Origin: Vibrio viridaestus
GTDB taxonomy: Bacteria > Pseudomonadota > Gammaproteobacteria > Enterobacterales > Vibrionaceae
Reading direction: 5' to 3'
Assembly (NCBI RefSeq): GCF_003856525.1
Contig: NZ_RJVQ01000002.1
Location: 703,532-767,531, forward strand
DNA length: 64,000 nucleotides
This document shows positions 51,528 through 60,369 of the stretch, one piece after another (the stretch's first letter is position 1; the number at the start of each line of letters is the position of its first letter). The notes beneath the pieces are model-generated. The model worked only from the letters and a program-made list of their open reading frames with translations, made no database searches and was not told the origin of the DNA. The position numbers and the translations under genes are program-made.

Positions 51528-53268
51528 TTTCGTTTTCTTCTAGTGTCTCTTCATCCGGTAGGCGCAAGCCTACCGTCTTAACGTTCCAGTCTACACTATC
51601 CGCAATTATCCAGCTTAAACCTTGCCATTCAAACATGTCGCCTAATACTGGTGATGTCCCTAACTGCTCATCAACGAGCTGTTTAAGTGTCATATCATCG
51701 GGGTTATCACCTAAATCCAGACCATAGTAAAGCGATATATCGGAAATTTTGGTATTCACATCAATGAAGAAATCACCAAAGAATCGACGAATAGATTGTT
51801 GCTGAGGTGATTCTGTAAAGAGTTTACTCAGCTCATCCATGGCATTTTCTTCTGCAATGACGCAGACGATATCATCAGCCTCTAATTTGGTACTGCCTGA
51901 AGGGTGCAATAAGGTTTGCCCACGATAGATAGCTGCGATGCGTGTATTTTCGGGCATAATAAGGTTACGTAGCGGTGCTCCGATATACCAACGCCCACTT
52001 TTCAGTTGGTAAACCAGCATTTCCCAGGCACTACCCGGATACAATTCCAGACCGGTGCGTAAAATAGGATGTGGTTTAGGTGGAAGCTCTACTTTGGCAA
52101 TTTTGAGAGCTTTTGGTAACGTCCCTCCCTGCACGATAAGAGAGACCAGAACGACGAAGAACGCAATATTAAAAAACAAACGGGCATGTTCAAGACCGGC
52201 CATCATCGGAAATACGGCTAAGATAATGGGCACGGCTCCTCTTAAACCTACCCAAGAGATAAACCATTTCTCACGCGCTTTGAAGCTTTTAAAAGGCGTT
52301 AAGCAAAGCCACACGGCGATTGGACGAGCAATGACAATCATAAATGCTGCGAGCATAATGGCGGGTAAGGCAATGGGTATCAGGTCCGATGGTGTAGCAA
52401 GAAGCCCCAGAACGATAAACATGATTATCTGACTTAACCAAGTCATTCCGTCAAGAACGTTAAGTATGGAATGCTTAGAACGGGTCGGTTTATTGCCGAG
52501 AATCAAACCCACAACGTAGATTGATAAAATACCACTTCCGCCTAAGGTATTACTCAGGGAGAAAATACTTAGCCCGCCACTGACAGCCAAAATAGAGTAC
52601 AAGCCTTCCGGCAATGTCGCTTTGTTGATGATATTGCGCAATATAAAACCGCCACCGATTCCAAGAATACCACCGACACCAAACTGTTGTATAAATTGAA
52701 TACTCAGATCTTTTCCGTCTAATTCGATGGATTGAGATGCCAGTATTGCGATCAAGGTGACCGTGAGAAATACGGCCATCGGGTCATTTGTGCCTGATTC
52801 AATTTCTAATGTTGAACCGACACGTTGGTTTATCTGTTTTCCTTTTAATAAAGAAAATACAGCGGATGCATCGGTAGAGCCGACTATCGCACCAATCAGT
52901 AGTCCTTCTAGCCAAGAGAGATGAAATAAATAGGAAGCCATCATCCCAGTTAGTGCTGTTGTAACCGCCACACCAATAGTGGCAAGTGAAAGCGATGGCC
53001 AGAGCGCAATTTTAAAACTGCTCATCTTGGTTCGCATACCACCGTCTATAAGGATAACGGCGAGAGCGAGGTTACTCACTATGTAAGCAACGGTATAATC
53101 ATCAAAAAAAATTTTTCCTGGTCCATCTTCACCTGCCATCATGCCGACGCCAAGAAAAACGACCAAAATAGGAACTCCGAGACGCGATGATAACGGACTT
53201 ATGACAATACTGGTCAAAATCAGGAGAGCACCAACTAAGAATAATCCGTTAATAAAATCGACTGTCAT
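51508..53268 (-). CDS. CvrA/NhaP2-type K+(Na+)/H+ antiporter
   Basis: The 586-residue protein has about twelve TM segments with the CPA1 motif [19 protein letters not shown] and [14 protein letters not shown] (ion-binding Asp pair). A cytoplasmic C-terminal region holds a TrkA-C-like domain ([20 protein letters not shown]) and a CorC/HlyC-type end. This fits NhaP2/CvrA, which exchanges K+ or Na+ for H+ in volume or K+ control. The ATG at 53268 follows GGAGG. The gene is single. Confidence 0.9.
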   Translation of the reverse strand: MTVDFINGLFLVGALLILTSIVISPLSSRLGVPILVVFLGVGMMAGEDGPGKIFFDDYTVAYIVSNLALAVILIDGGMRTKMSSFKIALWPSLSLATIGVAVTTALTGMMASYLFHLSWLEGLLIGAIVGSTDASAVFSLLKGKQINQRVGSTLEIESGTNDPMAVFLTVTLIAILASQSIELDGKDLSIQFIQQFGVGGILGIGGGFILRNIINKATLPEGLYSILAVSGGLSIFSLSNTLGGSGILSIYVVGLILGNKPTRSKHSILNVLDGMTWLSQIIMFIVLGLLATPSDLIPIALPAIMLAAFMIVIARPIAVWLCLTPFKSFKAREKWFISWVGLRGAVPIILAVFPMMAGLEHARLFFNIAFFVVLVSLIVQGGTLPKALKIAKVELPPKPHPILRTGLELYPGSAWEMLVYQLKSGRWYIGAPLRNLIMPENTRIAAIYRGQTLLHPSGSTKLEADDIVCVIAEENAMDELSKLFTESPQQQSIRRFFGDFFIDVNTKISDISLYYGLDLGDNPDDMTLKQLVDEQLGTSPVLGDMFEWQGLSWIIADSVDWNVKTVGLRLPDEETLEENETNEKDS

Positions 53269-53350
53269 TGCTCCTCCGTGCTTACTGATGCATATGTTCT
53301 TATTCTGCATCAATTAAGCGACGGAGTAAGACATATTTTGTTAGTAAGTT

Positions 53351-54229
53351 TTACTTATTGTTTTTATAGGATTCTATTAGAACAGAAGTATCCATTCTTC
53401 CCAAACCTTTTTGTTGTAAAGATTTATAGCGGTTATCGACACTTTCTGTAAGAGGCAGGTCAAGTCCATGTTGTTTGGCTTCGTCTAAACAAATGCCAAG
53501 ATCTTTACGCATCCAATCAATAGCAAAACCGAAATCAAACTTCTCTTGAGCCATTGTGACAGCGCGGTTTTGCATCTGCCAAGAACCTGCCGCACCATGT
53601 TGGAGGACGTCTACAACTTGGGCGATATCCAGATTTGCTTTTTGAGCCAGCAATACTGCTTCGCTCAAACCGTTGAGAATACCAGCAATGCAGATTTGGT
53701 TGACCATTTTACACCGTTGACCCTGACCAACTTTGCCCATAAGTGTGGCTTGTTTTCCATAGCTGGCGATCACTGGTTGAATGGTCGCAAATACGGCCTT
53801 GTCACCACCACACATAATGGTCAATGCGCCATTTTCGGCTCCAGCTTGACCGCCGGATACGGGAGCATCAACAAACTGGATGCCTTTCGCTTCACATGCA
53901 TGGCTTAACTCTAGCGCTAACGATGCAGAGGTTGTTGTGTGGTCAACCAGAATAGACCCAGGTTCTAAACCTTCCAGGATTCCGTTATCACCATAAACTA
54001 CGCTCCGCACATCGTCATCATTACCGACACACATGAAGACAATCTGACTTCCAGATGCTGCCTCTAGGGGAGTCTTAAACCAATGACCTCCGTGTTCTTC
54101 AGCCCATTTTTGTGCCTTAGATTCTGTGCGGTTATAAACCGATGTTTCCCATCCATTATGCTGTAAATGACCTGCCATCGGATAACCCATTACGCCTAAT
54201 CCAATAAACGAAACTTGATTAATCTTCAT
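53351..54229 (-). CDS. Beta-hydroxyacid dehydrogenase (3-hydroxyisobutyrate/tartronate-semialdehyde type)
   Basis: The 292-residue protein has an N-terminal Rossmann motif SFIGLGVMGYPMAGHLQ, the substrate-binding DAPVSGGQAGAENGALTIM, the catalytic Lys context GQGQRCKMVNQICIAGILN and the C-terminal DWMRKDLGICLDEAKQHG. It should oxidise or reduce a beta-hydroxyacid with NAD(P). It is divergent from a MocR-type regulator, which probably controls it. Confidence 0.9.
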   Translation of the reverse strand: MKINQVSFIGLGVMGYPMAGHLQHNGWETSVYNRTESKAQKWAEEHGGHWFKTPLEAASGSQIVFMCVGNDDDVRSVVYGDNGILEGLEPGSILVDHTTTSASLALELSHACEAKGIQFVDAPVSGGQAGAENGALTIMCGGDKAVFATIQPVIASYGKQATLMGKVGQGQRCKMVNQICIAGILNGLSEAVLLAQKANLDIAQVVDVLQHGAAGSWQMQNRAVTMAQEKFDFGFAIDWMRKDLGICLDEAKQHGLDLPLTESVDNRYKSLQQKGLGRMDTSVLIESYKNNK

Positions 54230-54244
54230 TCTTCTCTCCTTGAT

Positions 54245-54356
54245 GTAAGTTAACTATTATTTAAGTCTTATTGTTCCTATATTAATGCACCAATATTAAC
54301 ATATGTCAATGTCGTTTTAAGCATTTGTCCTCTCGTTGGCTAACGTAAGTTTAACT
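54245..54356. promoter_or_regulatory. Direct repeats in the dehydrogenase-mocR region
   Basis: GTAAGTTAACT (54245-54255) and GTAAGTTTAACT (54345-54356) are near-identical and start exactly 100 bases apart. MocR-type regulators bind direct repeats, so these are candidate sites near each divergent gene. Confidence 0.45.
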
Positions 54357-54400
54357 GATATTATTACTGTACTTATGTGACGTTGTTTAAAAGGTGAATT

Positions 54401-55741
54401 GTGAGCGAAAGTAAATTTGAAAAGATAGCGTCGGTAATAGAAAAGAGAATTACCAACGGTGATTACCCACCTAATTTCAAGTTACCTACTCACAAAGAGC
54501 TAGCGGAAGATCTTGATACTACGCCTGCTACAGTTTCTAAGGCATATAAGCTTCTAATTGACCGGAAAAAGATAGAGTCTTTTGTCGGTAGAGGTACATT
54601 TGTTTGTGGCCATTCCTCTCTTAGTCAAGCCATACATCCCAATGATAATAGCCGAGAGATAAACTTATCGATTCTTCAGCCATGCATGAATGAAAACGCT
54701 ATTGCTCTTTCGGCTGCAATGCAGGCATGTGCCAATTCTCTCACACCGGAATTAATGGGATATGCAGAAAATTCTGGTCACGAAGTTCATCGTAATGCCG
54801 GCGTTCTTTGGGCGAAAAATTATGGTCTTGAGGGTGGTAGTGCCGAAAATACTTTACTTGTTGATGGTGCACAAAATGCTCTAGCTCTTGCGATTATAGC
54901 CTTGTCAAAGCCTGGTGATGTCATCGCTGTAGAGGCGTTGACCTATCCTGGAATTCTTGCTGCGGCAAGTCTGTATCGGCGTACCATTATCCCGGTTGCG
55001 ATGGACGATGATGGAATGAGACCGGATGAATTAGAAAAAGTGATTCGGGATTCTAACCCTGCAATGGTTGTTGTCGTTCCTTCTCATCAGAATCCAACCG
55101 CCGTAACCATGTCTGAAGAGCGAAGAGCAAAAATAGCGGCAGTGATAAAAAATTCACAGTGCTTGCTTATCGAAGATGATATCTACGCATTTCTTAATGA
55201 GACGCCCTTACCCGCTATAAGTAATTGGGTTGATGATAGGGCTGTGCATATTTCGAGCTTATCAAAAGCTATCAGTCCAGCCCTACGGTGTGGCTTTGTA
55301 AAAGCGCCCGATCCCTTGTTAGCAACCCTAAAATCGCACATAAGGACAAACATATGGTTATCTTCACCTTTTAATTACGCGGTCGCAAATGAGCTTATCT
55401 CGAGTGGTGAAGCGTTTAATATGGCGAAGACACAAAGAAAGATCGCAATAGAGCGTCAGGAAATCGTCAGAAAATACTTTCCCTATATCACTGGTGGAAA
55501 GAGCAGCTTTCATTGCTGGTTGATGTTACCTGAGAATTGGACTTCAGAGCGATTTAGTCTGGTGGCGAAAGATCGTAACGTAGTTGTCAGTAGTGGTACT
55601 TACTTTAATAGTGTTGGGGTTGATACCAAGAGTGTAAGGGTATCTCTAATGTCGGCAAGCACCAATGAGCAACTGGAAACAGGCTTAAAAGTTCTTCATG
55701 AGCTTGTGCACTCAGACGTTAATACACTATTCCCGTTTTAA
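54401..55741 (+). CDS. MocR-family regulator (GntR wHTH fused to aminotransferase domain)
   Basis: The 446-residue protein begins with a GntR winged helix (PPNFKLPTHKELAEDLDTTP, ATVSKAYKLLIDRKKIESFV) and continues into a fold-type-I aminotransferase domain. The PLP Lys is in ISSLSKAISPALRCGF, with VVVPSHQNPTAVTMS and LLIEDDIYAFLNE upstream. MocR proteins use PLP as an effector to control amine or vitamin metabolism. The start is a GTG after AAGGTG. The divergent partner is a beta-hydroxyacid dehydrogenase. Confidence 0.9.
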   Translation: MSESKFEKIASVIEKRITNGDYPPNFKLPTHKELAEDLDTTPATVSKAYKLLIDRKKIESFVGRGTFVCGHSSLSQAIHPNDNSREINLSILQPCMNENAIALSAAMQACANSLTPELMGYAENSGHEVHRNAGVLWAKNYGLEGGSAENTLLVDGAQNALALAIIALSKPGDVIAVEALTYPGILAAASLYRRTIIPVAMDDDGMRPDELEKVIRDSNPAMVVVVPSHQNPTAVTMSEERRAKIAAVIKNSQCLLIEDDIYAFLNETPLPAISNWVDDRAVHISSLSKAISPALRCGFVKAPDPLLATLKSHIRTNIWLSSPFNYAVANELISSGEAFNMAKTQRKIAIERQEIVRKYFPYITGGKSSFHCWLMLPENWTSERFSLVAKDRNVVVSSGTYFNSVGVDTKSVRVSLMSASTNEQLETGLKVLHELVHSDVNTLFPF

Positions 55742-55784
55742 TATTAACGCCTGATGCATGAGTCAGAGTACGAGGATGTGTATT

Positions 55785-56918
55785 CTAGTGACAATGATCG
55801 CTATGACATCCGCAACTCGTACCCTTTTTCGCGAATAAGCGAGCTGCTATTTTATTCCACACGTCTTTTATTACTACAATAGCTAGAAAGATGGCTGCAA
55901 TCCAGGCTACTGAAGTTGGCATTAGATTATCGCTGCTTGCTAACTCACTGCTGATATTAATATTCCATACATCAACTAGATAGTTTGTTAGGTAGCCAAA
56001 TCCAATAGCGACCGCAATAACACCAACCAAGTAACTCACTAAAGCATGCCAGCCTAACTCTTTTTTTACTATGCCAAGGGTGGCGATATTGGTTGCTGGT
56101 CCTGCAAGCAGAAATACCAGAATTGCCCCCGGAGATACTCCAGCAAGCATTAGGCCTGCGGCGAGAGGAGTCGATGCTGAAGCGCATATGTACATGGGTA
56201 CGCCTATTAACGCCATAATGATCATTGCTCCTGGTCCTCGGCTTATGTCTGCCAGAGCATCGTAAGGAACTAATGCTACGACAATAGCTGAAATTACCAA
56301 GCCAACGATTAGCCAAACTGACAAATCTTCTAATAGTTCAGTGAATGCATATTTTTGCCCTTGCCATAATCGAGATGCAAACGATCCTTCGGGTTGTGCA
56401 AGATGATTATGCTCGTGCTCGTGTTTTTGAGACGAATGACACCCGCAGGATGAAGTGCACGTTGTTGAAGTAGATGATGTAGTGGACGCGGTTGAATCTT
56501 TCTCTGTTTTTTCACCGAGCAAAACCAAAGCCGCAGCGGCTATAGCCGAGCAAATGGCAGCGATTGGACGAATCACCGTCATAAATGGACCGAGTAGAGC
56601 ATAAGAAACAGCGATTGAATCAACACCGGTTTCGGGCGTTGAGATTAAAAAAGCTGTGGTGGCACTTTTTGATGCACCGGCGCGTCGTAACCCTACCGCT
56701 GCTGGTATAACACCACAGGAACAAAGTGGTAAAGGCGTACCTAAAATTGCTGCCTTGATTGCTGGCCAGATTCCGCTTCCCTGTAAGTGACGTCCGATAT
56801 TCTCGCTATTAATGAAGGAATTGAGTAATCCAGCGATAATCAGACCAAAGACTAACCAAAAAGCTGCATCCAGCCACAACTCAAGAAATGCGTGACCAAT
56901 TGCGATGAGTGTATCCAT
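55785..56918 (-). CDS. SO_0444-family Cu/Zn efflux permease (YraQ/DUF318-like)
   Basis: The 377-residue membrane protein has about eight to ten TM segments in two halves with the permease motif GTPLPLCSCGVIPAAVGLRR and PMYICASASTPLAAGLMLAG. A cytoplasmic loop is Cys/His-rich (CTSSCGCHSSQKHEHEHNH) and the C-terminus is CGCHSDHCH, both suited to metal binding. It is predicted to export copper or zinc. The ATG at 56918 follows GGGGG; a GTG at 56930 is the alternative. Confidence 0.87.
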   Translation of the reverse strand: MDTLIAIGHAFLELWLDAAFWLVFGLIIAGLLNSFINSENIGRHLQGSGIWPAIKAAILGTPLPLCSCGVIPAAVGLRRAGASKSATTAFLISTPETGVDSIAVSYALLGPFMTVIRPIAAICSAIAAAALVLLGEKTEKDSTASTTSSTSTTCTSSCGCHSSQKHEHEHNHLAQPEGSFASRLWQGQKYAFTELLEDLSVWLIVGLVISAIVVALVPYDALADISRGPGAMIIMALIGVPMYICASASTPLAAGLMLAGVSPGAILVFLLAGPATNIATLGIVKKELGWHALVSYLVGVIAVAIGFGYLTNYLVDVWNINISSELASSDNLMPTSVAWIAAIFLAIVVIKDVWNKIAARLFAKKGTSCGCHSDHCH

Positions 56919-57007
56919 TAGACCCCCCACATTCGAGAATGAAAATAAATATCATTGAATATGGGGTAAGTATAAACCTTAAAGTTAACTACAAGGTCAA
57001 GCGGTTT

Positions 57008-58210
57008 TTACGACATCACATGAGAGTGTTTTTTCTGGTAAACAGCAACCCATTGATAAAGTACGACAAATAAAATACACAATGCTAAAGCGATTCGAGT
57101 TGCTCCAAGGACTCCATGCCATCCCCAACGTAGATAAAAAGGTTCAAGGAAGAATACACCCAGACTAGCGCCTGAGTAGTAAAAGAGGCTGTACAGTGCT
57201 TGGGCACTGCCTTTAGCCTTTGTTACGCTACGACCAATAAGTGTGCTTGCCTGCGCATGGCAAAAGAAAAATCCGATAGAAATCAGCACCATGCCTAGAA
57301 TCATAGTATAAATGTTGGCCCAGCTCATCATGAAATTAGCAATGAGCATCATCGAAATACCCAGGATGACGCCAGCTATCTGACTGTGTTTTTTGGCGAA
57401 TTTACCTGCGAGTGATGAACTTGTGGTTCCGCCGAGCAGAGTCAAAAACATTAAGCTTCGAATATCACTGGGTAAGTTATACGGGTAGTCTCCAAGAACT
57501 ATCATCAGATAATTCGATAAGTTAACGAACGTGCCAAACGCGAGTCCTATTAGGAGATAAAGTAGTAACAGCTGTGGTTTTTTAAGGTGATATCCATAGG
57601 CTTTCAGGCATGCTGTCACTTTTAACGGTGCAGGCTTAAAATGTTTCTGTTTGGGTAACAAATAGTACACACCGACAAACAATATGGTCGTTATTAGCGC
57701 AATTAAAATACCGGCATTCTGCCAGCCTCCTAAATGCTCCGCGCTGACGCCGCCCATTAAACGGCTGCTAATACCGCCGATAGTATTTGACGCAACATAA
57801 AAGCCAACTGCTCCAGGAAGCCAACTTTTTCTGAGCTCCTCGCCCAGAAGTGGTACTGCTAGAGCAGGGCATACTGCCAGAAACATTCCTTGTAAAAAGC
57901 GTAACGAGAGGAAAAAGGAATAATTCTCTACGAATGGTAATACGAGTGAAACTAACAATCCGGCAGCGGTACCGCCTAAAAGGATTTTACAGCGGCCGAT
58001 CGAGTCAGACCAACTGGCAAATATTAACAATCCTAATCCCATACCCAGTAAAGGCGCAGACATTGCCAAGTTAGCTGAGAGTGAAGTGATTTGGAACTCT
58101 TTCTGTAAAACAGGTAAAAGCGGTTGTAGCCAGTATATGTTGGAAAAAGTAACGATAGAACAAAGGCAAATCGATATTACGAAACGACTGTAAGACGGTA
58201 TTGTTTTCAC
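57008..58210 (-). CDS. MFS transporter (YnfM-like)
   Basis: The 400-residue membrane protein has about twelve TM segments: SNIYWLQPLLPVLQKEF, GLGLLIFASWSDSIGRCKIL (motif A), LRFLQGMFLAVCPALAVPLL and a C-terminal half with GFFFCHAQASTLIGRSVTKA. It resembles YnfM-type exporters. I chose the GTG at 58210 (VKTIPSYSRF) because a start at 58336 adds 42 residues with no membrane function and would run through the palindromes of the divergent control region. Divergent lysR is adjacent. Confidence 0.82.
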   Translation of the reverse strand: MKTIPSYSRFVISICLCSIVTFSNIYWLQPLLPVLQKEFQITSLSANLAMSAPLLGMGLGLLIFASWSDSIGRCKILLGGTAAGLLVSLVLPFVENYSFFLSLRFLQGMFLAVCPALAVPLLGEELRKSWLPGAVGFYVASNTIGGISSRLMGGVSAEHLGGWQNAGILIALITTILFVGVYYLLPKQKHFKPAPLKVTACLKAYGYHLKKPQLLLLYLLIGLAFGTFVNLSNYLMIVLGDYPYNLPSDIRSLMFLTLLGGTTSSSLAGKFAKKHSQIAGVILGISMMLIANFMMSWANIYTMILGMVLISIGFFFCHAQASTLIGRSVTKAKGSAQALYSLFYYSGASLGVFFLEPFYLRWGWHGVLGATRIALALCILFVVLYQWVAVYQKKHSHVMS

Positions 58211-58247
58211 TGCTCTCAACTTAGTATGTAATTGAATTGTTAATATG

Positions 58248-58263
58248 AATGTGTTTACACATT
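58248..58263. promoter_or_regulatory. Palindrome between MFS and lysR genes
   Basis: AATGTGTTTACACATT has 7-base perfect arms around TT. It lies 38 bases before the MFS start and may overlap its promoter. Confidence 0.45.
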
Positions 58264-58303
58264 TAGAATACCGATCGAGCAAGGATAAATAAAATATGTT
58301 GTA

Positions 58304-58324
58304 TTTATCTATTCCATAGATAAA
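58304..58324. promoter_or_regulatory. LysR-type binding site
   Basis: TTTATCTA-TTCCA-TAGATAAA has perfect 8-base arms and contains the LysR pattern ATC-N9-GAT. It is 62 bases upstream of the lysR start and serves as a good candidate regulator site. Confidence 0.6.
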
Positions 58325-58386
58325 ATTTATACCCATAGATTATTTGTTGACATGAACAAAAAATAAGCTTAACGGATCTGGAGCAT

Positions 58387-59265
58387 ATGGAATTACGTCA
58401 GTTAAAGCACTTTGTAGCCGTGGTGGAACAGGGCTCCATCTCGGGTGCAGCTCGTTTTGTTAATTTGGCCCAACCAGCGATTAGTAGCAGTATTAAAAAG
58501 TTGGAACAGGAGTTAAGAATGCCATTGTTCAATCGTCGAGAGCGCGGCATTGAATTAACAAAAGCGGGGCATGAGTTTGTCTCTCATGCGCGCCAGATCT
58601 TAATGCAGGCTCAAGATGCTAAATTGGCAATGCAAGCAATGGAAGGCTTGGATCAAGGGCAAGTTGAAATTGGCGTACCAAGTATGTTGGGTTCTTATTA
58701 TTTTCCACCTTTGTTAATGGGATTTAAGCACCAATATCCCAATCTCGAATTAAATATTATCGATACTGGTACACGTAATATCAGGCGAATGCTACTCGAA
58801 GGAGAGTTAGAGCTTGGGGTTGTCGCAGATAAAGATCTTACTCAAGAACTGGATAGTGGAAGTTTGATTCGAGAAGAAATGGTTGTGTGTATGGCCCACG
58901 ATCATCCGCTTGCAGAGAAAGAAGTTATTGATTATGAAGACTTTTTATCACATGAATTAGTGTTATTCAGAAAAGGCTATTACCACCACACATTGCTCGA
59001 AAAGATAAGTCGTGAAGTCAATATCAAACCCAAAGTCGCGTTTACCAGTAACCTTTTGCCCTTAATTAAAACGGTAATACGTCGGGGATATGCGATCTCG
59101 CCAATGTGGCAGGTGGCGATTCAAGACGACGATGAAATAGTGACGCGCCCATTTGCGGAAACATTTGAAATAGATTTGAGTTTAGCGTGGCGTAAAGACA
59201 GCTACCTATCTCGTGCAAACCAAGCTTTTAGAGACTTTGTTTTGAATGAGGTCGGTAGTGTCTAA
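58387..59265 (+). CDS. LysR-family regulator divergent from MFS exporter
   Basis: The 292-residue protein has the LysR winged helix at the very N-terminus (MELRQLKHFVAVVEQGSISG, AARFVNLAQPAISSSIKKLE, QELRMPLFNRRERGIELT) and an effector domain beginning GQVEIGVPSMLGSYYFPPLL. It most likely controls the divergent MFS gene via the palindrome between them. CTGGAG precedes the ATG. Confidence 0.92.
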   Translation: MELRQLKHFVAVVEQGSISGAARFVNLAQPAISSSIKKLEQELRMPLFNRRERGIELTKAGHEFVSHARQILMQAQDAKLAMQAMEGLDQGQVEIGVPSMLGSYYFPPLLMGFKHQYPNLELNIIDTGTRNIRRMLLEGELELGVVADKDLTQELDSGSLIREEMVVCMAHDHPLAEKEVIDYEDFLSHELVLFRKGYYHHTLLEKISREVNIKPKVAFTSNLLPLIKTVIRRGYAISPMWQVAIQDDDEIVTRPFAETFEIDLSLAWRKDSYLSRANQAFRDFVLNEVGSV

Positions 59266-59275
59266 AACTTGACGA

Positions 59276-59560
59276 TTATTCCGTAACAGAATGAAGCGTT
59301 AAGTTTTCTCCCACAACATCGAGTAGAGCACCATCAACGGTAGTATCTGGTTCAACGACTTGTTGTTCGGTATATTGTTTCGAGAATAGATTATGGTGAA
59401 AACTGGTAAGCGTATCGAGTACACCAGCACCGCCTAAACCGAATTTCAAGACAACCGTTATAGCAATTATTGAGACAGCCAACGTTGCATAAACGACAGG
59501 TAATCGCTTTTTAGCTGCTCGATAAAGCTTGTTTATTTTTGTTATTGGCTTAACCACCAC
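59276..59560 (-). CDS. Small single-pass membrane protein, unknown function
   Basis: The 94-residue protein has a basic N-terminus (KPITKINKLYRAAKKRL), one TM segment (VVYATLAVSIIAITVVLKFG) and an acidic C-terminal tail (VVEPDTTVDGALLDVVGENL) probably in the periplasm. A purine-rich GGAGGTAAG precedes the start. I recognise no family. Confidence 0.55.
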   Translation of the reverse strand: MVVKPITKINKLYRAAKKRLPVVYATLAVSIIAITVVLKFGLGGAGVLDTLTSFHHNLFSKQYTEQQVVEPDTTVDGALLDVVGENLTLHSVTE

Positions 59561-59688
59561 TTACCTCCATTGGTATGAATAGCGGTAAAAACTTTATCGG
59601 TGCGCTAGTATACCATTGGTTTGTAAATTATGGCCGAATTTCAGTTATTTATTTATACATATTTAAATTATGTATAACTATGAATAAC

Positions 59689-60369
59689 TTAAAGCATCTT
59701 GTATACCCGACGGGGACGACCGCCAGTGTTGTAGTCAAGTTCGAGCTTCAACGTTCCCTCTGATTCTAGGTATTCAAGATAGCGCCGAGCTGTAATACGG
59801 CTGAAATCCATGATCTGACCAACTTCCTCTGCGGAGAACTCTGTCAACCTAAGTTCATTAATACGATCACGCAGTCTTTCTAGGGTCGCTGTATCGATTC
59901 CTTTTGGAGTTCGTCGAGTCTGTGTTGTTGGATTTTTGCCCAATAGAGAATCAATACCTGCCTGATCGACAGTGGCATTATTCCTAAAGGTTTCAATGGA
60001 TTTAAGATAATCATCTAATGCCTGATTGACCCTAGACATGCGAATCGGTTTTACCAAGTAGTCAATCACACCCAACTGAACCGCTTTCTCAACCACGGTC
60101 GTTTCTCTAACCGCAGTAGTCATAATAAAATGACATGAATCACTCAGTTCACGCAGTTTTTTTATCACATTTAAACCGTTACCGTCCGGAAGAGTAATGT
60201 CGACAAAAACGAGATCGGGTGTATACAGCTTAAATTGTTCGATAGCTTCTGCGCACGTTTCGCTTACGGCAACAACTTGAAATTTTCCATGATGATTGAC
60301 GGTTGATTCTAGAGTGTAACTTGCGCGAACGTCGTCTTCCAAAATCATGACTCTGGTTTTATTTTTCAT
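59689..60369 (-). CDS. dcuR: DcuR-like response regulator
   Basis: The 226-residue protein has a receiver domain (VMILEDDVRASYTLE, phospho-Asp57 in LVFVDITLPDGNG, Lys in YLVKPIRMSRV) and a C-terminal CitB/DcuR helix-turn-helix (FSAEEVGQIMDFSRITARRY). It should activate C4-dicarboxylate genes such as dcuB and frd. The ATG at 60369 overlaps the kinase stop codon region, so the two are translationally coupled; an upstream start would read through kinase sequence. Confidence 0.88.
   Translation of the reverse strand: MKNKTRVMILEDDVRASYTLESTVNHHGKFQVVAVSETCAEAIEQFKLYTPDLVFVDITLPDGNGLNVIKKLRELSDSCHFIMTTAVRETTVVEKAVQLGVIDYLVKPIRMSRVNQALDDYLKSIETFRNNATVDQAGIDSLLGKNPTTQTRRTPKGIDTATLERLRDRINELRLTEFSAEEVGQIMDFSRITARRYLEYLESEGTLKLELDYNTGGRPRRVYKML

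Noticed and set aside
52055-52432. 125-codon frame antisense to the antiporter gene
   Set aside because: It lies entirely within a well-supported gene on the other strand and has a random-looking composition rich in Arg, Ile and Thr; a shadow frame.
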